Below are positions 11,756-23,481 of a DNA stretch of 64,000 nucleotides, piece by piece. Under the pieces are notes generated by a model. It was not told where the DNA came from. It made no database searches and was given only the letters and a program-made list of their open reading frames with translations. The stretch spans positions 2,976,001 to 3,040,000 of the forward strand of contig JAMWBK010000002.1 in the NCBI GenBank assembly GCA_029953675.1. Direction: 5' to 3'. How positions within the stretch are numbered: the stretch's first letter is position 1; each line of letters starts with the position of its first letter. Made by a program: the position numbers and the translations under genes. This DNA comes from Rhodosorus marinus. Lineage: Eukaryota; Rhodophyta; Stylonematophyceae; Stylonematales; Stylonemataceae.

Positions 11756-12677
11756 ATGGTGAAGTTCGAGAATTTGCCTGCGAAGGATGGACTGGTGGCC
11801 TTGGACAGCTACCTGCTGACTTCGAGCTACGTTGACGGGTACGTATGAGAAGGCCTTTCAGTTTGTATTTTTATGGCGGAGAAGCCCTGTAGATAATTTT
11901 CTAGATGACGATTGGATTGCGTTTGTCCGAGTGGGAAGAAATCTCAAAAATGGCGTTTGATTCTTTATCTGGATAGTGTCGAGCCGACGAAGGAGGATAT
12001 TGCCGTTGCCAAACAGATCCCTGAGGCGTCAATTGAGGGATATGAGAACATTGCTCGATGGTTCAAGCACATCCTGTCGTTTTCTGAGGAAGAGCGGTAA
12101 GCCCAATGATTTCCTAATGCTTTCGCGCTTCTGTGTTGGCGCTCCTTCGCTCTTGTTGGTCGCTGAATCTTTTCCTCCTTCTCACGTTTCGAAAAACAGG
12201 AGCCACTTCCCTGGGGATGATGCTCCCGCAGCCGCCGCCAAGGAAGAAGACGGTGAAGACGAGTTTGACGCGGATGATCTGTTCGGGGACGATGAAGACG
12301 AAGATGAGGAGGCTTACAAGCTTCAGCAGGCTCGAGCTGAGGCCGCCCTGAAGGCAAAGGAGGAGCGAGACGCCGCCAAGGCAGCCAGTGGGAAGAAGAA
12401 GGAGGAGCCGAAGTCTCAGATTATCTTCGACATCAAGCCGTGGGATGACGAGACTAACCTGGACGAGATGGAGAAATCAGTTCGGGAAATTGACATTGAG
12501 GGAGCTACATGGGGAGCTGCTAAGAAGGTGGCAATTGGATATGGTATTCAGAAGATCCAGATTATCTGTACTATTTTGGACAACAAGGTCCCGTCCACAG
12601 AAATCATTGAGGAGAGAATTGTCGAACTTGAAGACTACGTTCAGTCAGTCGATGTCGCAGCCTTCAACAAGCTCTAA
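11756..12677 (+). CDS. EEF1B: Translation elongation factor 1 beta (eEF1B alpha/beta, GDP exchange subunit)
   Basis: Exons 11756-11838, 11977-12096 and 12200-12677 encode 226 residues. The protein exchanges GDP for GTP on eEF1A during elongation. A short N-terminal GST-C-like helical region (KFENLPAKDGLVALDSYL ... YENIARWFKHIL) is followed by the acidic stretch DADDLFGDDEDEDEE that defines the CAGR region, a lysine/alanine-rich linker and the C-terminal catalytic domain with FDIKPWDDETN, GATWGAAKKVAIGYGI and IQIICTILDNKVPSTE, ending in AFNKL. The last lysine-containing loop typical of the exchange domain is intact. Introns of 138 and 103 nt close in phase. The start ATG lies in a clean context before MVKFENL. 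Confidence 0.96.
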
Positions 12678-13037
12678 TTTCAGGGCTATTATGGATAAAA
12701 GCAAAATGAAAATTGGCAAGAACTTTCGTTCGCCAAAGCTTGACGACAAGGGTGCAGACTCTGCACAGTATGGTGGTTGTTGCCAGCCGGGAGTCTTGCT
12801 TCAACCTTCGTGGTACTGCTTTCCCATGTGAAAGTCGAGCGTCGGCTAAAAAAAAAAGATTAGTTTTGCTTATACTTTCTTCAAGAGGTTCAGGCATGCA
12901 AAGAAGGCTCCCCCATAACACTGGTTAAATCACGGAACAACTAGTAAAGCAGCTACTTAGCAAGCGCTTGTCCGATACCTTCTAGACTTCCGATGCGTAA
13001 TATTTTCACAGGCTTCACACGGCAAACGTTGAAAGAA
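12678..13037. other. Short convergent intergenic spacer
   Basis: The eEF1B gene and the LRR gene end towards each other here. No gene is visible; a run of ten A lies near 12848. It should hold both 3' UTRs. Confidence 0.5.
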
Positions 13038-15311
13038 TCACTTCCTAAGGCCAACCACGTTCACTCTCATATTCGATTGCAGCCGCATTTGGGCCCTGCG
13101 TGATAGGAGACACCCCTGGACGCCAAGAGTCTTGAGATTTGGCAGTTCTCGTAGCGACTGAGTAACGTCATCGTTAATTTTTGTATGACCAAGGTTCAAA
13201 GACTTCAACGACGGCAAGGCTAAACGTGCGAAACGAAGCTTAAGCGTTTTAGAAACAACAAAAATCCACGAGCAAGCAACATGTGTAACGACTTACCGGC
13301 GAGTTTTGCAACGCCCGCGTTTGAGATCTTATGATTCTGAGATATGTTCAGACTCTGAAGGTTCTTTAGATTACATATGTACTCCATAGCCGTGTTCGTT
13401 AGCGCCCCGCTACACACTTCCAAACTTTCAAGGCTCTGGGTGTTAGATATATACTTGATTCCAGTGTCCGTTATCCTCGCTCCGAACAAATCCAGCTCTC
13501 GCAACGAAGGCAGCCCAGCTATGTCCAATAAGCCTTCGTCAGATATGCTCCTTGTGTCTAGGTACAGAACCTCAAGATCTTTCATATCCCTTAGATGTTT
13601 CAACCCATGATTGGAAATGTTCGTGCAAGTCAGGATCAACGTCCGCAATCCCTTGCAATTGTCTATACCAGTAAGTCCCAAACTCGACGTTGCGGTGTCA
13701 GACAAATTCAAGTACTGGAGATCTTTCAACCCGATCATATGCTCAACCGCGAAGTCACCAATATTACAAGAATCCTGCAACGCAAAAGGAACAAAGGTCA
13801 GCAACCCAACCAAACGACGACTGGAGTTGGTGGGGTGGGGGGGAGTTGATCGTGGTTCGCGGAGCTTCAGACAACGTACCAGATTGAGGTAAGTCAACCT
13901 GACGCAATGTGAGACGAGGCTAACTACTCCCCTGTCCGACACTTTCGTGTAAGCTAGGTTCACCTGCTGTAGGTCTTTCAGTTCCTTAAGGAAACTAACG
14001 AAACTGTCTCGGACATTGCAGCAGCTCACGTCAAGGACGCGCAGGCTACTCATGCGCGACATCGACTCTCCCAGAAAGTCGTTAATGTCGGTTCCAGCCA
14101 TATTCAGGGTATGCAGGTAACGAAACTCTGTTGAAAAAGAAGAGCACACGCACTAGTTCTTAGCAAAACAACATTCCCCATCCACGTATTCTTTCTGCGC
14201 ATTGCAGCACTTACCCGGGAGGCTGTCAAAGAGCGCCGTTGTTGCCCCAGTTCTAGAAATATCCAGCTTGCGCAGAGATGCAAAAGACGATAGTACTTTT
14301 AGCCCCAAGTCCGTCAACAAGAAGCAGTGAGCAACACTGAACTCCCTCATCTTTTCCAAATCTGGAAAAAGATAGACCAGGATTTATTAGATCGATGAAT
14401 CTTTGCTCATTCTGGCTGACAATAGAGCGGCGTTGCAGCTCTTTCCACTTACTTCGCAAGGCCATCACCCCGTCGTCAGACAATTGGCAACATCTATCAA
14501 GAGACAGGCACGTCAGTTTTCTCATGCCAGCTACAGTCAGAAGGCCCCGACTAGTTATTTGCTTGCAAGCTGTCAAGTCTAGTTTTCGAAGCTCAGACAG
14601 CACACCAATGGCGTGCAGTCCGTCTGATGTTATGTTGATACATTGCCGCAAGCTGAGATTTGTGAGGTTTTGTCCCTGCGCGACATACTCCATTCCCTTG
14701 TCTGTTATCCCGAAACACCCGATGAGTTCTAGCTTGCGAAGACTACCATAAGGTAGATATTCAAGCCATTCATCAGTGACCTAAACAAGGTTCGTAGCTT
14801 CCATCAGCACCAGCAACCAACACCTAACCACAGCCCAGCTCAAAAAAATGCGAGCGGACCTGAACTTACGGGAATCCCAGAATGAAATGAGACGCTGGAT
14901 AAACGGGCGGTGGAGAAATTGCTCAACATTTGCAATGTGAGTGACTGAGTCTCGACGAAGGTCCTAAAAATTGCCCCCTTGAGATCCTCGGGCATTCGCT
15001 CCAAGAAAGTTGCAAGCTCATATTCTCCTGCAGAGGGGGAGAAATGTTTGCTCTGTTGAGTACTGATCAAGCAGGACAAAACTGCCAATCCGAGCGCAGG
15101 CCTCGGGAAAATGGAATTCCTGGGCATCCAGGCTATACTACTTACCAGCCTCTCCTGTAGCACAGCAAATCTTACGAAGGCATACATCCCGCAGGTTCAG
15201 GAAGCTGCCGCACTCAAGTGCATCCTCTTGTTTCCTAACCGGGTTTCTGAAAATCACCTCCCCATGAACCTTTTCAAGGTTCTTTCTCGTGCAGCTACAT
15301 GTTAGGCCCAT
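13038..15311 (-). CDS. Leucine-rich-repeat protein of the RNI/AMN1 (F-box-LRR-like) type
   Basis: Seven exons, complement of 13038-13219, 13297-13774, 13880-14127, 14215-14361, 14453-14780, 14870-15027 and 15146-15311, close in phase to give 568 residues. From about residue 105 onward it is an uninterrupted solenoid of roughly 16-18 repeats of 23-26 residues with the consensus L..L.L..C..ITD.GL, the cysteine-containing subtype found in F-box/LRR proteins and AMN1 (examples: LRKLDLTACKQITSRGL, LTCLSLDRCCQLSDDG, LRELDLFGARITDTGI). The N-terminal 100 residues hold helices (LATFLERMPEDLKGAIFRTF) but no F-box I can recognise. A scaffolding or ubiquitin-ligase role is possible but unproven. The start ATG at 15311 is the first in an open frame. 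Confidence 0.85.
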
Positions 15312-18110
15312 ATCGCACTCTCAGCAAACCCCTTCCCGGCAAACCTTCCAACCGGCCCAACTGCTGCTGCAAAAAAAACCTTCAGTCCCACGCAACGGAC
15401 TCCTCACCTACGCCCACCATTATTCCCCAAACTTCCAGAACTTCCCAATCCGCAAAAAACAAAACAGTCCGAAACCCTCTCCCGTCCCGCCCCGTCCCGT
15501 CCCCTCCCACTCCCAACAGCCCGTTGTTCCTCACAACTCAGTTGGTCCAAACATTTCCCCCTCCCTCCCCCTCCCCGCAACCCCCTTCAACAGGACTTGC
15601 GGATAACAACCTCCTCCTCTCCACAAGAAGAGAATGAACCTTCCCGCTCACCCCCGTCGGTGGTATACTACTCCTATCTCAAGCCTACAACCCCCTCAAA
15701 AAAAACCTGCCGAAAACTTCCCCAAGAGCTCTTTCCTACTTCATCTCCTTCGCACTTCCTCTTCTCATCTTCATGACTTCCTCTTCCACATTTTTTTGCA
15801 GAAAAACAAAACAAAACAGTGTTAAATGATTCCGAACACCCACCCCATGAAAATCAACTATCCGACCATTATTACTTGGGATTCTTTCTCGATACTCACT
15901 CCCCCCCCCTCGGGCAAGAAAAAACTCAACCCCTTACCTAATTTCTCTTTTCCATTTCACTAAATCCCACCCTCTTCTACAATTCTATCCATCTCCATAT
16001 TTCTTGTAATAATATATAAATTCGTGGGAATTGGATATTATGATATGCTTGGTTACGAGGGTAAGAGAATAGATTAAACATGAAAACAAAGATTATCTGT
16101 AGGGGGGATAGTTTTTGCGTACACATTGTCATATCGATATGATCTCATGATCACGCCAAAAAAAAAAGAAAACGAGCAGAAAAGGTAAAATCATCACCAA
16201 AAATGGTTTCCACGAAATATAATAACAAAATTTAGCATTTTTTCCCCTTCGGATACGCTCGGTTGGTCTTTTTCCTGTGGTTTGATTTGTTTTGCATAAT
16301 AATTGTAAGGATTAAGGCCTTCAGGGACCCAATCTGCCCCCTTTTTTTGTTTTAATATGGCGAAGGTTAACTACAAAAGACAAAATTTGGTTTGTTTTAT
16401 GGAATTTTTGTGAGATTTTCTTGAAATCTAACGTACTGAAGAAGATATGAACCGTTGATTGGTTTATTGGTGGGAGAACATTGATCTAAAAAAAGGGGTT
16501 GGGAAGCTGTTTGATGGAGCTGTAGTGGTTAGGGGGAATGATTACTATTACCCCCTCCCCCCTTATTCTCCCTCGTAAAAAGAGATAATCAAATATTATG
16601 AAGGTTTTAACTGGCAGTTACCATTTAAGAAGTTCATTCGTCGATTTCATATACCCCCCTTAAACTAGTTTCTGGTACTTGCTTGCTGCAAGAATTCGCA
16701 CCCTCATTTTTTTATATATCTTTAGTATATCAAAAAAATATACACATACATGGATGCATTCGATTGAGATTCCGTCAGGATGTTGATGTCATATATAATT
16801 AATGAAAGTAGCAAAAGTTCTTATCTACTCGATTCTGAAGCATTAGGGGGCCTTGTTTGCAGAATCGTAGAACATAGATTAATTATGTCGTTGTAATAGT
16901 TTTGTAATGATTCATTTTCCTGTTTGCTTGCGGGACTGGGTCTGGAAGCTTTTCTTCATAGATTCTGCTGTGGCGGTATGAAGGATGACTGGTATGGAGG
17001 GTGATTCTTATCAGATACTCTTTCCAACCTTTTGAGCTTGCTCGCTCCTTTGAGACGCGTCTGGATCTTCCAATCTCCTTGTTGGTTGAAGTATGTTTAC
17101 CCGAGTTGTGGACAACACGTAAACATGTCGAATGGTTGGTTTGGGAGGAATTCATGGTTTATGCGAGTATGCTACTTTCAGCCGAAGTGTTTCGTTGACG
17201 TGGTTGGAATGCCGTGCGTATGGGAGCTCTTACGCGACTGCCCATCCTGGCGGTAATCTCAACTGCAGTGGCAGGGAGGATCTGTAGAGGTGCTGCAGAG
17301 CAAATTGGTGGTCATTTGAAGGCCGGAGCAATCATTTAGGGACTTCTCTGGCCAGTCTCCTTTTACTGCGTTTCTCCGCACCGTTAAAAAGAGGCGCTCT
17401 GTGCCGCACAGCCGACAGCGTTTTGGCACACAGCCCATCGCAGCAGTACTGGTCCAATATGCTTACTGCTTTGCTTCGCAGACGGATCGCAAGAAGTCAA
17501 CGTCGCTGTCCTTGATCCCTCCCTTTTCTTGGTCCATTCTATACAGCGATCTATCTCTGCTTTCGTCCAACAACTGGGAGATCGTGAAACTCATCTGAGC
17601 GGTCGAGTTTCCGACCAGCTCTCATTTTACGGTTGAGTTCGGCACATGACTACTTCGGTAGTTGACATGAACCAACGAAACGCCACACCTAGTCCAGCAG
17701 ATGGGAACGCCACCCCGATTCAATTCAACTCCGGTGAACTTCTCAAACAGACCCAAGCCGGTGCTTTGGTAATAATATTGCACGAACGATATATCACCTC
17801 TCAAAGGCCTTGCAAGGCCCAAAGTCGGATGTTAGTGCTGTTGTGATCACTCTGTTTCTCGCTTTCCGAATACTCGAAGAACGTTGCCTTCACATAAAGA
17901 CAATCTGATCTCTAATGAGCGCTGCTTATCAACCTACGAAATTAGCGTCAGTTCGATCATAAGGACGGGTCAGCGGCCCGATTCACAGCTTGGAGGCAAA
18001 ACCAGTCATCGATGGATGAAGTTGGGGATTGCGCCGTTCAGCTCGACGATATTCCAGATGTGATCCTGAGGGACGGTGTCTGAAGCTTGACAACTGTTTT
18101 GATCATCTCT
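15312..18110. other. Long intergenic region, strongly strand-skewed then AT-rich
   Basis: Bases 15312-15830, just upstream of the LRR gene, are extremely C-rich on the plus strand (G/T-rich on the LRR coding strand) with several C and A homopolymers. From 15830 to about 16850 the sequence is AT-rich with homopolymer runs. From 17000 to 18110 composition is balanced; open frames there (for example 17001-17256, 17401-17598, 17646-17846) overlap each other on both strands and resemble no protein. No tRNA or snRNA was recognised. Confidence 0.5.
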
Positions 18111-19163
18111 ATGGCGGGACGAGAGAATTGGATTCCTGGAGTGGCAGGTGATGTTGGTGCGCAGGTTCCTTTGGACATAGATCTGCGAAACATAATAGAA
18201 AGGACGGCGGAATATGTATTGAGGAACGGGCCTGAATTCGAGAGGATGACGATGGAGAAAAACGCGGAGAATCCAGCGTTTGGATTCCTGTTTCCATCTC
18301 ATCCTTACTATCCGTACTACCAGTCTGTAATCGCGAAGGCGAATGCCGGTGTTTATCCGCCTGCACCACCGGGCGTACACATGAACATGATGGGGACGGG
18401 TTCGGGTTCGAGCATGGTGCCACCGTATCAGTACGGCCAGCACCCTCCTACGTTTCCCCCTCCTCAATACTCAGGTGCCCCAGCGCCAGCCGTACCTCCA
18501 CCTGTGAATGCTGCCCTTCTTGCATCGGGTGAGCGACGTGCGCAAGCGACTGGTCTGCGTCAATCGCATGGTTACTGATATTTTTGTTTCCTATTCAAGG
18601 CTTGCCGGCCAGAACAATGCATGCTGATCGGTACCCACCCAGAGCATATGAAGACGACGCTCCAGCAGCAGAGCTGTCGGAGGTCGACCAGGTTGGCAAT
18701 CTTTTCGACCGGATTCCTATGGGGATCGTTGTGGATCACTACAAAAAAACTCCGGAGGGAGAGCGGGAGCCTTATGGCGCCATAAATCACAAAATTTTAT
18801 TAAGTGTAGGTTTCCCTTTCAACAGTTGTGCGTGAGAACAACCGCACCGAAGTTGACCATCGCCTCTCCATGTTGTCGAACGGCTAACGCAAAATCAGGA
18901 ATGGAGAGCTTCAAAAGCGGGAGATTCGCGGTCACCAGCACCCAGCGTTTCGGAAAAAGTTGATCTCTTCTATAGTCAGATATGATGGCAAGCGGCATCC
19001 TAAAGAAGGGTTCCAATATGATCAAGTTTCGGGTAGGTAATAATCCTTGGAAGCTACCCGCTGGCTAGAAGAGCTTGAATACGACGATTTGGATCGGGAT
19101 GCTCAGCTGGTACGGAGATCGATTATTAGAGGCGATTCATCAGCGGATGTTGTGCTGGACTAG
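18111..19163 (+). CDS. SURP-domain splicing-associated protein (CHERP/SF3A1-like), 3' end apparently frameshifted
   Basis: Exons 18111-18528, 18600-18805 and 18899-18985 give a 236-residue product if the first stop is used. Residues about 15-70 form a SURP (SWAP) domain (DLRNIIERTAEYVLRNGPEF, MTMEKNAENPAFGFLF), closest by eye to CHERP and also similar to SF3A1, both U2 snRNP-associated. A Pro/Tyr-rich linker follows, then IPMGIVVDHYKK and SVSEKVDLFYSQI, reminiscent of the conserved tail of CHERP-like proteins. That tail continues in another frame (YDGKRHPKEGFQYDQ, then ELEYDDLDRDAQ up to a stop at 19161-19163), suggesting a one-base frameshift near 18976 or a sequence error. The expected CID domain of CHERP is absent. 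It converges on QTRT2. Confidence 0.75.
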
Positions 19164-19213
19164 ATCGAAACTCTTGCTTCCAAAGCAACGAGGGTCAGTC
19201 TCGTTCGTGCGGA

Positions 19214-20497
19214 CTATTGCGGATAGCTCGAGCCCTGTGAAACTGCGTCCTGCCTCCGCTTGCGAATGAAGTTTGATCGAAACTCGTCGAAGTTTCCAGC
19301 ACGAATGGATTCTCGGGCCGCCTTGAGGAATGAATTGTAGTTAAATAGGTTGTGAATACATATTAGCGTTTCCGCTAACATCTCCTGCACTCTCAAGAGA
19401 TGGTGCAGGTATCCCCGAGTGTGCTTGATGCATGCGTAGCAAGTGCATTTGTCGATGATCTGTTGACGCGAGAGCTCATGTTCTCCATCGTTGAGGTTCA
19501 CATGTTGTCCTGAGCCACAGAGATCATAGGCGCATCTTGAAAAAGGCTGCTGAGCAAAGGGTGCTGACCCGGGAAGAACCTTACCGGATTCTAGAGCAAG
19601 AGCAATACCGAATTCTGCAACATCGAAAGGATAGGAGCAGTCGAAAACATCAATCCCGAGTTCAATAGCGCGGAGGACCCGTTCGGGGCTCCCATCGCCA
19701 GTCAATATACGCGGCAACTCGTCTGGAAGTTCCACGACCGCTGCGGCGACCGCCGTCTCCCATTGATCTGGAGTCTCTCCGAAACCGAAACCAGAAATCA
19801 TGAACCCGCCTATGGCCCCCGTCGCAGCTCGTTCAGCGGTCTTTTTGGCGCTCAGCGATCGATACTCTGCCTCAAATCCACCCTGCACTACTCCGAGAAG
19901 TTGACCTTTGCAGCTGCTACGCCTTGAGATGGTTTCGTCGAGGAAACCAAGAGATCGCCACACGGAACTCTCATGTTGCTTCTTGGAGGCGTTGGGTGGG
20001 GCAGCAACTGACAGATGTTCGAAAAACTCGCAGCTCATTGCCTGCTGCAGCGCCAATAAATCATCCACGGTTACTTTCACCCTCTGCGTCTGTCCTCGAA
20101 GCTCTCCAACGATAAGGTCTTTCCTTGCGCCAACGTCGAACAGAAATTCCTGAGAGCCAGCCGCTCGAACAGAGAGGATCGTTGATCTACCTTTCAACGA
20201 ACAAAATCCATGTACGCCCTTACCATATTGGCTGATAACCTCTGCTCCACCTAGAGCATCATTCGCGTTGAAAACAGCAAAGTCCAAGAGGCTGATCTGT
20301 ACCAAGGCCTCACGTGAGGTCAACGGAAACAGTTCGTTCGTAACGTTGGGTAAACTCCCCTTCCGCGTCAAGACAAGTGCACACGGAGTATCCAAGACCT
20401 TCCTCCCCTGAAAGCCCTGCTCGCAGTTGTTGCTACACTTGATGGATCCGATCCTGGCCTTCCCGCTCCTGGCTTCCACGTGAAAGTTTCCTGACAT
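19214..20497 (-). CDS. QTRT2: Queuine tRNA-ribosyltransferase accessory subunit 2
   Basis: A single exon of 427 residues, one of the few intronless genes in the window. QTRT2 pairs with QTRT1 to insert queuine at position 34 of tRNAs with GUN anticodons. TGT-family features are the VVQGG and IGGFMISGFGFGE segments, LPRILTGDGSPERVLRAIELGIDVFDCSYPF and the zinc site CTCYACIKHTRGYLHHLL with a following His in ICIHNLF. The overall sequence and the weak conservation of the catalytic-aspartate region fit the non-catalytic subunit 2 rather than QTRT1. The ATG at 20497 follows a non-ATG open codon. The gene ends 50 bases from the last SURP-gene stop on the opposite strand, so 3' UTRs must overlap. 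Confidence 0.9.
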   Translation of the reverse strand: MSGNFHVEARSGKARIGSIKCSNNCEQGFQGRKVLDTPCALVLTRKGSLPNVTNELFPLTSREALVQISLLDFAVFNANDALGGAEVISQYGKGVHGFCSLKGRSTILSVRAAGSQEFLFDVGARKDLIVGELRGQTQRVKVTVDDLLALQQAMSCEFFEHLSVAAPPNASKKQHESSVWRSLGFLDETISRRSSCKGQLLGVVQGGFEAEYRSLSAKKTAERAATGAIGGFMISGFGFGETPDQWETAVAAAVVELPDELPRILTGDGSPERVLRAIELGIDVFDCSYPFDVAEFGIALALESGKVLPGSAPFAQQPFSRCAYDLCGSGQHVNLNDGEHELSRQQIIDKCTCYACIKHTRGYLHHLLRVQEMLAETLICIHNLFNYNSFLKAARESIRAGNFDEFRSNFIRKRRQDAVSQGSSYPQ

Positions 20498-23481
20498 GTT
20501 CTTCACGTGTCAACGCGTCCTAGCCAAACTTCAGGACAACGTATATCCAGGTGATTTTATCGCGAACGATGAGCGGGGCTGGTACTTCCTCCACTTTCCC
20601 AACTTCTCCTGATCTACCCTCTCCAATGACTCAGAGAACTCGCGACGAACGTGATCAATCGAATAAAACCTAGTTGGTACTGTTGAGGAGTCTGGTGAGG
20701 TTGTATGTCTGCTCTTCGGAACAGCGCACGTGTAGGTGGATTCACCTCTCGGTGCATGTTTGAAAAGGTTTACGAAACCTTAACGAGAATCTAGCATTTG
20801 CTCTTCTGCTTTCAGCTGAAGTCTACTATCCGGAGGTAGAGGCGTGCTGGGCTTCGTGGCGGCGGCGGCGGTTTGAGTTTAGAATGAGGATGTAGTTGCG
20901 GAAGTATTGGCCAAGGAGACGGAAGATCTGGAGATTTCTGAGCCGCTGGCACACGTGAGTAGGTATGGCGTGAGTTCTTTCAACGTGTGACTTTTTAAGG
21001 AGTACCTATAGATGAGTTTGGCCTACGGGCTTCATCATTTGGTGTGGAGACTGATGCCTGTATTTGCCCCGCATCAAACGTAGGGCTCCCGTTAGAGGCT
21101 CTGAACGGATTCAGAGGCGTGAGAGGTGAGCAGCATTTAAAGGTCCTTGCTTTGAGTGTGTGGGTTGATGGGCGTGGGAGGGTCTCGAATGATGAAAAAA
21201 AGCGCAGCAAGGCCGCCGATAGCGGCAGAGCGGCATTAAGTTGTGTTGGGACGGGCTCCGCTTGGACGTCACAGGTCTGTAGAAGAAGGCCGAGGTCACG
21301 ACCTTGGCTTTGGAATGCTCGTCTAGGTGCTTTTTCTTTTTAGAAGGATGTCATCGACAGCGAATATTCCGAAAAGCCGGTTCGCAGAGCGGAATACTTT
21401 TCAGGTCAAACCGTCTTTGCATTGGGCTCATCCTCTCCAACTTTACCACACGTCGTTCTGTCGTTCGCCGATGAATAGCTTAAAGATTATGAGAGCTGAA
21501 AAAGACCGAGACTGCTTGCGAAAGTCGTGGCGCTTGCATGCTTCTTCCCCCGTTTGCGTGCATCTGAGTGTGTTCGTTGTTCTCTGGATTTTACAGGATC
21601 GCCGGTCGGAACTGTCGGAGAGCATCAAATTGATGTCAAGCACAGCGCTGCATCGAAGACTTCGATACTTTGATATTGGAGAGGAGCTCGTGCTCCCCGT
21701 CGTGCTTCAACCAAGCTTTAAGTTGAGTTCCGAGGCTCTCGACCTGTTGTTCGAATCTGCCACGTCAATAATTCTACAGTGGATCCAGGCCAAAGTGCAT
21801 TTGATCTGGGAGCCAGACTCCCACATTGCCACGGAGACCTTCCGATCGCCGGAATACCTCTACACTATGTGGATGGTTCCAACATCCCACAGTCACATGG
21901 TGTTGACTAAGATTGCAGCCGAGCCATCGTTCTATACTTCCAGAACAGCTTGTCCGAAGACTTTGATGGTCATTGCAGAGCGAAAGTCCAGCTTCGCAAC
22001 TCAGGCAGTTGGCATCAGTAAGCAGAACGAAGACAGTACTTAGCTTCCTCACGGAGAGAACCAAATGGCTCGCCAGCTGTAGAAGTCATTGTAGTGGTAT
22101 TGGTTGCCAACCCCCATGTGTGACCAATAAGACTCTTCGAATCGGTGGAAGCGCATGCTTATTCGTTGAATCGAAAGTGTAAGCCTTGCGCAACCTCGGT
22201 GTGTCAGTCAAGGTGGCGAAACGGATTGGGTCCTGTTGTTTGATGAGTGCGGTCGTTCTAGCGAACTGGACAACAAACGACTCCGGGCCGCCTCACTGCC
22301 GAAGGTGCCCCGCCTGGATACTGGGTGCTCGGTGGATGCAGCCCCTCAGTCAGTCATTGGGCCTGGTTCCACTACGCTAGAGGTCAAAATGAGCTCAATT
22401 TGTGCGAGTTCTGTTCAGCTAGCATTCGCGTACCTTCAACTCTATTCTTGGATGGACCAAGTCAACGGATGTTCGGCGCACAGTGCTCAGCACGCGGACG
22501 CCCTTGTGAAAAGCAACGATCGATGGTTGGTTTCCGTTCCGAGAAAGGATCCAGTACGAGAATCGCTCCTAAGGGTCTCTGGTCTACAAGTTAATAAAGC
22601 TGCTATCGCGAACCCAGTTGGAACATAGCTCATAACATCAGGGGCTCAGCGCCCATGACCTTTCTTTCCGTTCCCAGAGTTTGCTCGATTTAGCCTAAGT
22701 CCCATCCTAGTCAATTCCAAAAAAAGCTATTTATACCAAAAACTTCTGAAACACATATTATTTAGTTTTCGAGAATCCTCATAATCTGGCCAATTTACGT
22801 CACATGGAATTGCCGAAAAACTAGAAGCCGGAAAATTGGAGCCAATTGGTAAGAGCTGATTAGGGGGTAGAATGAAATCAATCATTTGTTGTAAAAAAAC
22901 CCCTAGCTTAACCAAAAAGACCAATATGGAAAATTAAAGAATCTTTGTGGAGGGGGATCGGAGAGTTATCTAAATTTTTTCTTTTTCATTTGCATGCGAA
23001 GTTAGCAGAAAAAACGTCTTTTTTAGTATATAATGAAAGGAGGCTTATGGCAGTCTTTTTTTTTGAGAGGGGGGCGGGTGGAGGGGGTAATGATGGTAGG
23101 GGGCGGGGTTGGGGAAGGAAAGGAGAGTGGTTGCTTAGAGTGTTTGATTATACGATTTTTGAAGAATCAAGAAAGAAACGGTTTGTTGCTCTTAGGGTTT
23201 TTGGGTGGAAGGAATTTTGGACCGGATCGTTTGTTTTGTGTCTCTTCGCTTTTGCCTCGTCCCTTTTCCAAGAGGTGGAAAGGACCGAGTAGTGAGGGAG
23301 GGCGGATGTTGGCTAGGATGTACTAGGAGATCTAGGTCTGTTGATGGTTCGAATAAAGGGGGTCTGGATTGAGTATTTTACGGGTTAGTCGTTGGTGCAC
23401 CTGCGGGTTTGCATCGGGATTGTTGAGAAAGAGCTGCACCGCTTCGCAGGCCCTTTTGAGGGTGGGGAGTTGGTAATTTAA
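20498..23481 (+). other. Intergenic with an unresolved multi-exon candidate gene (about 21012-22620)
   Basis: Several plus-strand segments look exonic: 21012-21118 (preceded by TATAG, followed by GTGAGA), 21344-21404 (preceded by TTTTTAG) and one starting at 21597 (preceded by TTTTACAG). These three join in phase. Further stretches to about 22620 also have plausible splice ends, and AATAAA occurs near 22592. Peptides such as LPLEALNGFRGV, SEYSEKPVRRAEYFSG and SPVGTVGEHQID match no family I know, and I could not close a full model past about 21660. From 22630 to 23481 no gene is seen; 23030-23150 is very G-rich and immediately precedes the Nup98 start. Confidence 0.35.

Noticed and set aside
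17001-17846. Cluster of overlapping open frames on both strands (17001-17846)
   Set aside because: All are under 75 codons, overlap one another, show no domain and several begin with non-ATG codons. No splice pattern makes a longer protein.
23345-23365. GGTTCGAATAAAG resembling a tRNA T-loop
   Set aside because: No acceptor stem, D-arm or anticodon arm can be formed around it. No other tRNA-like sequence was found in the window.
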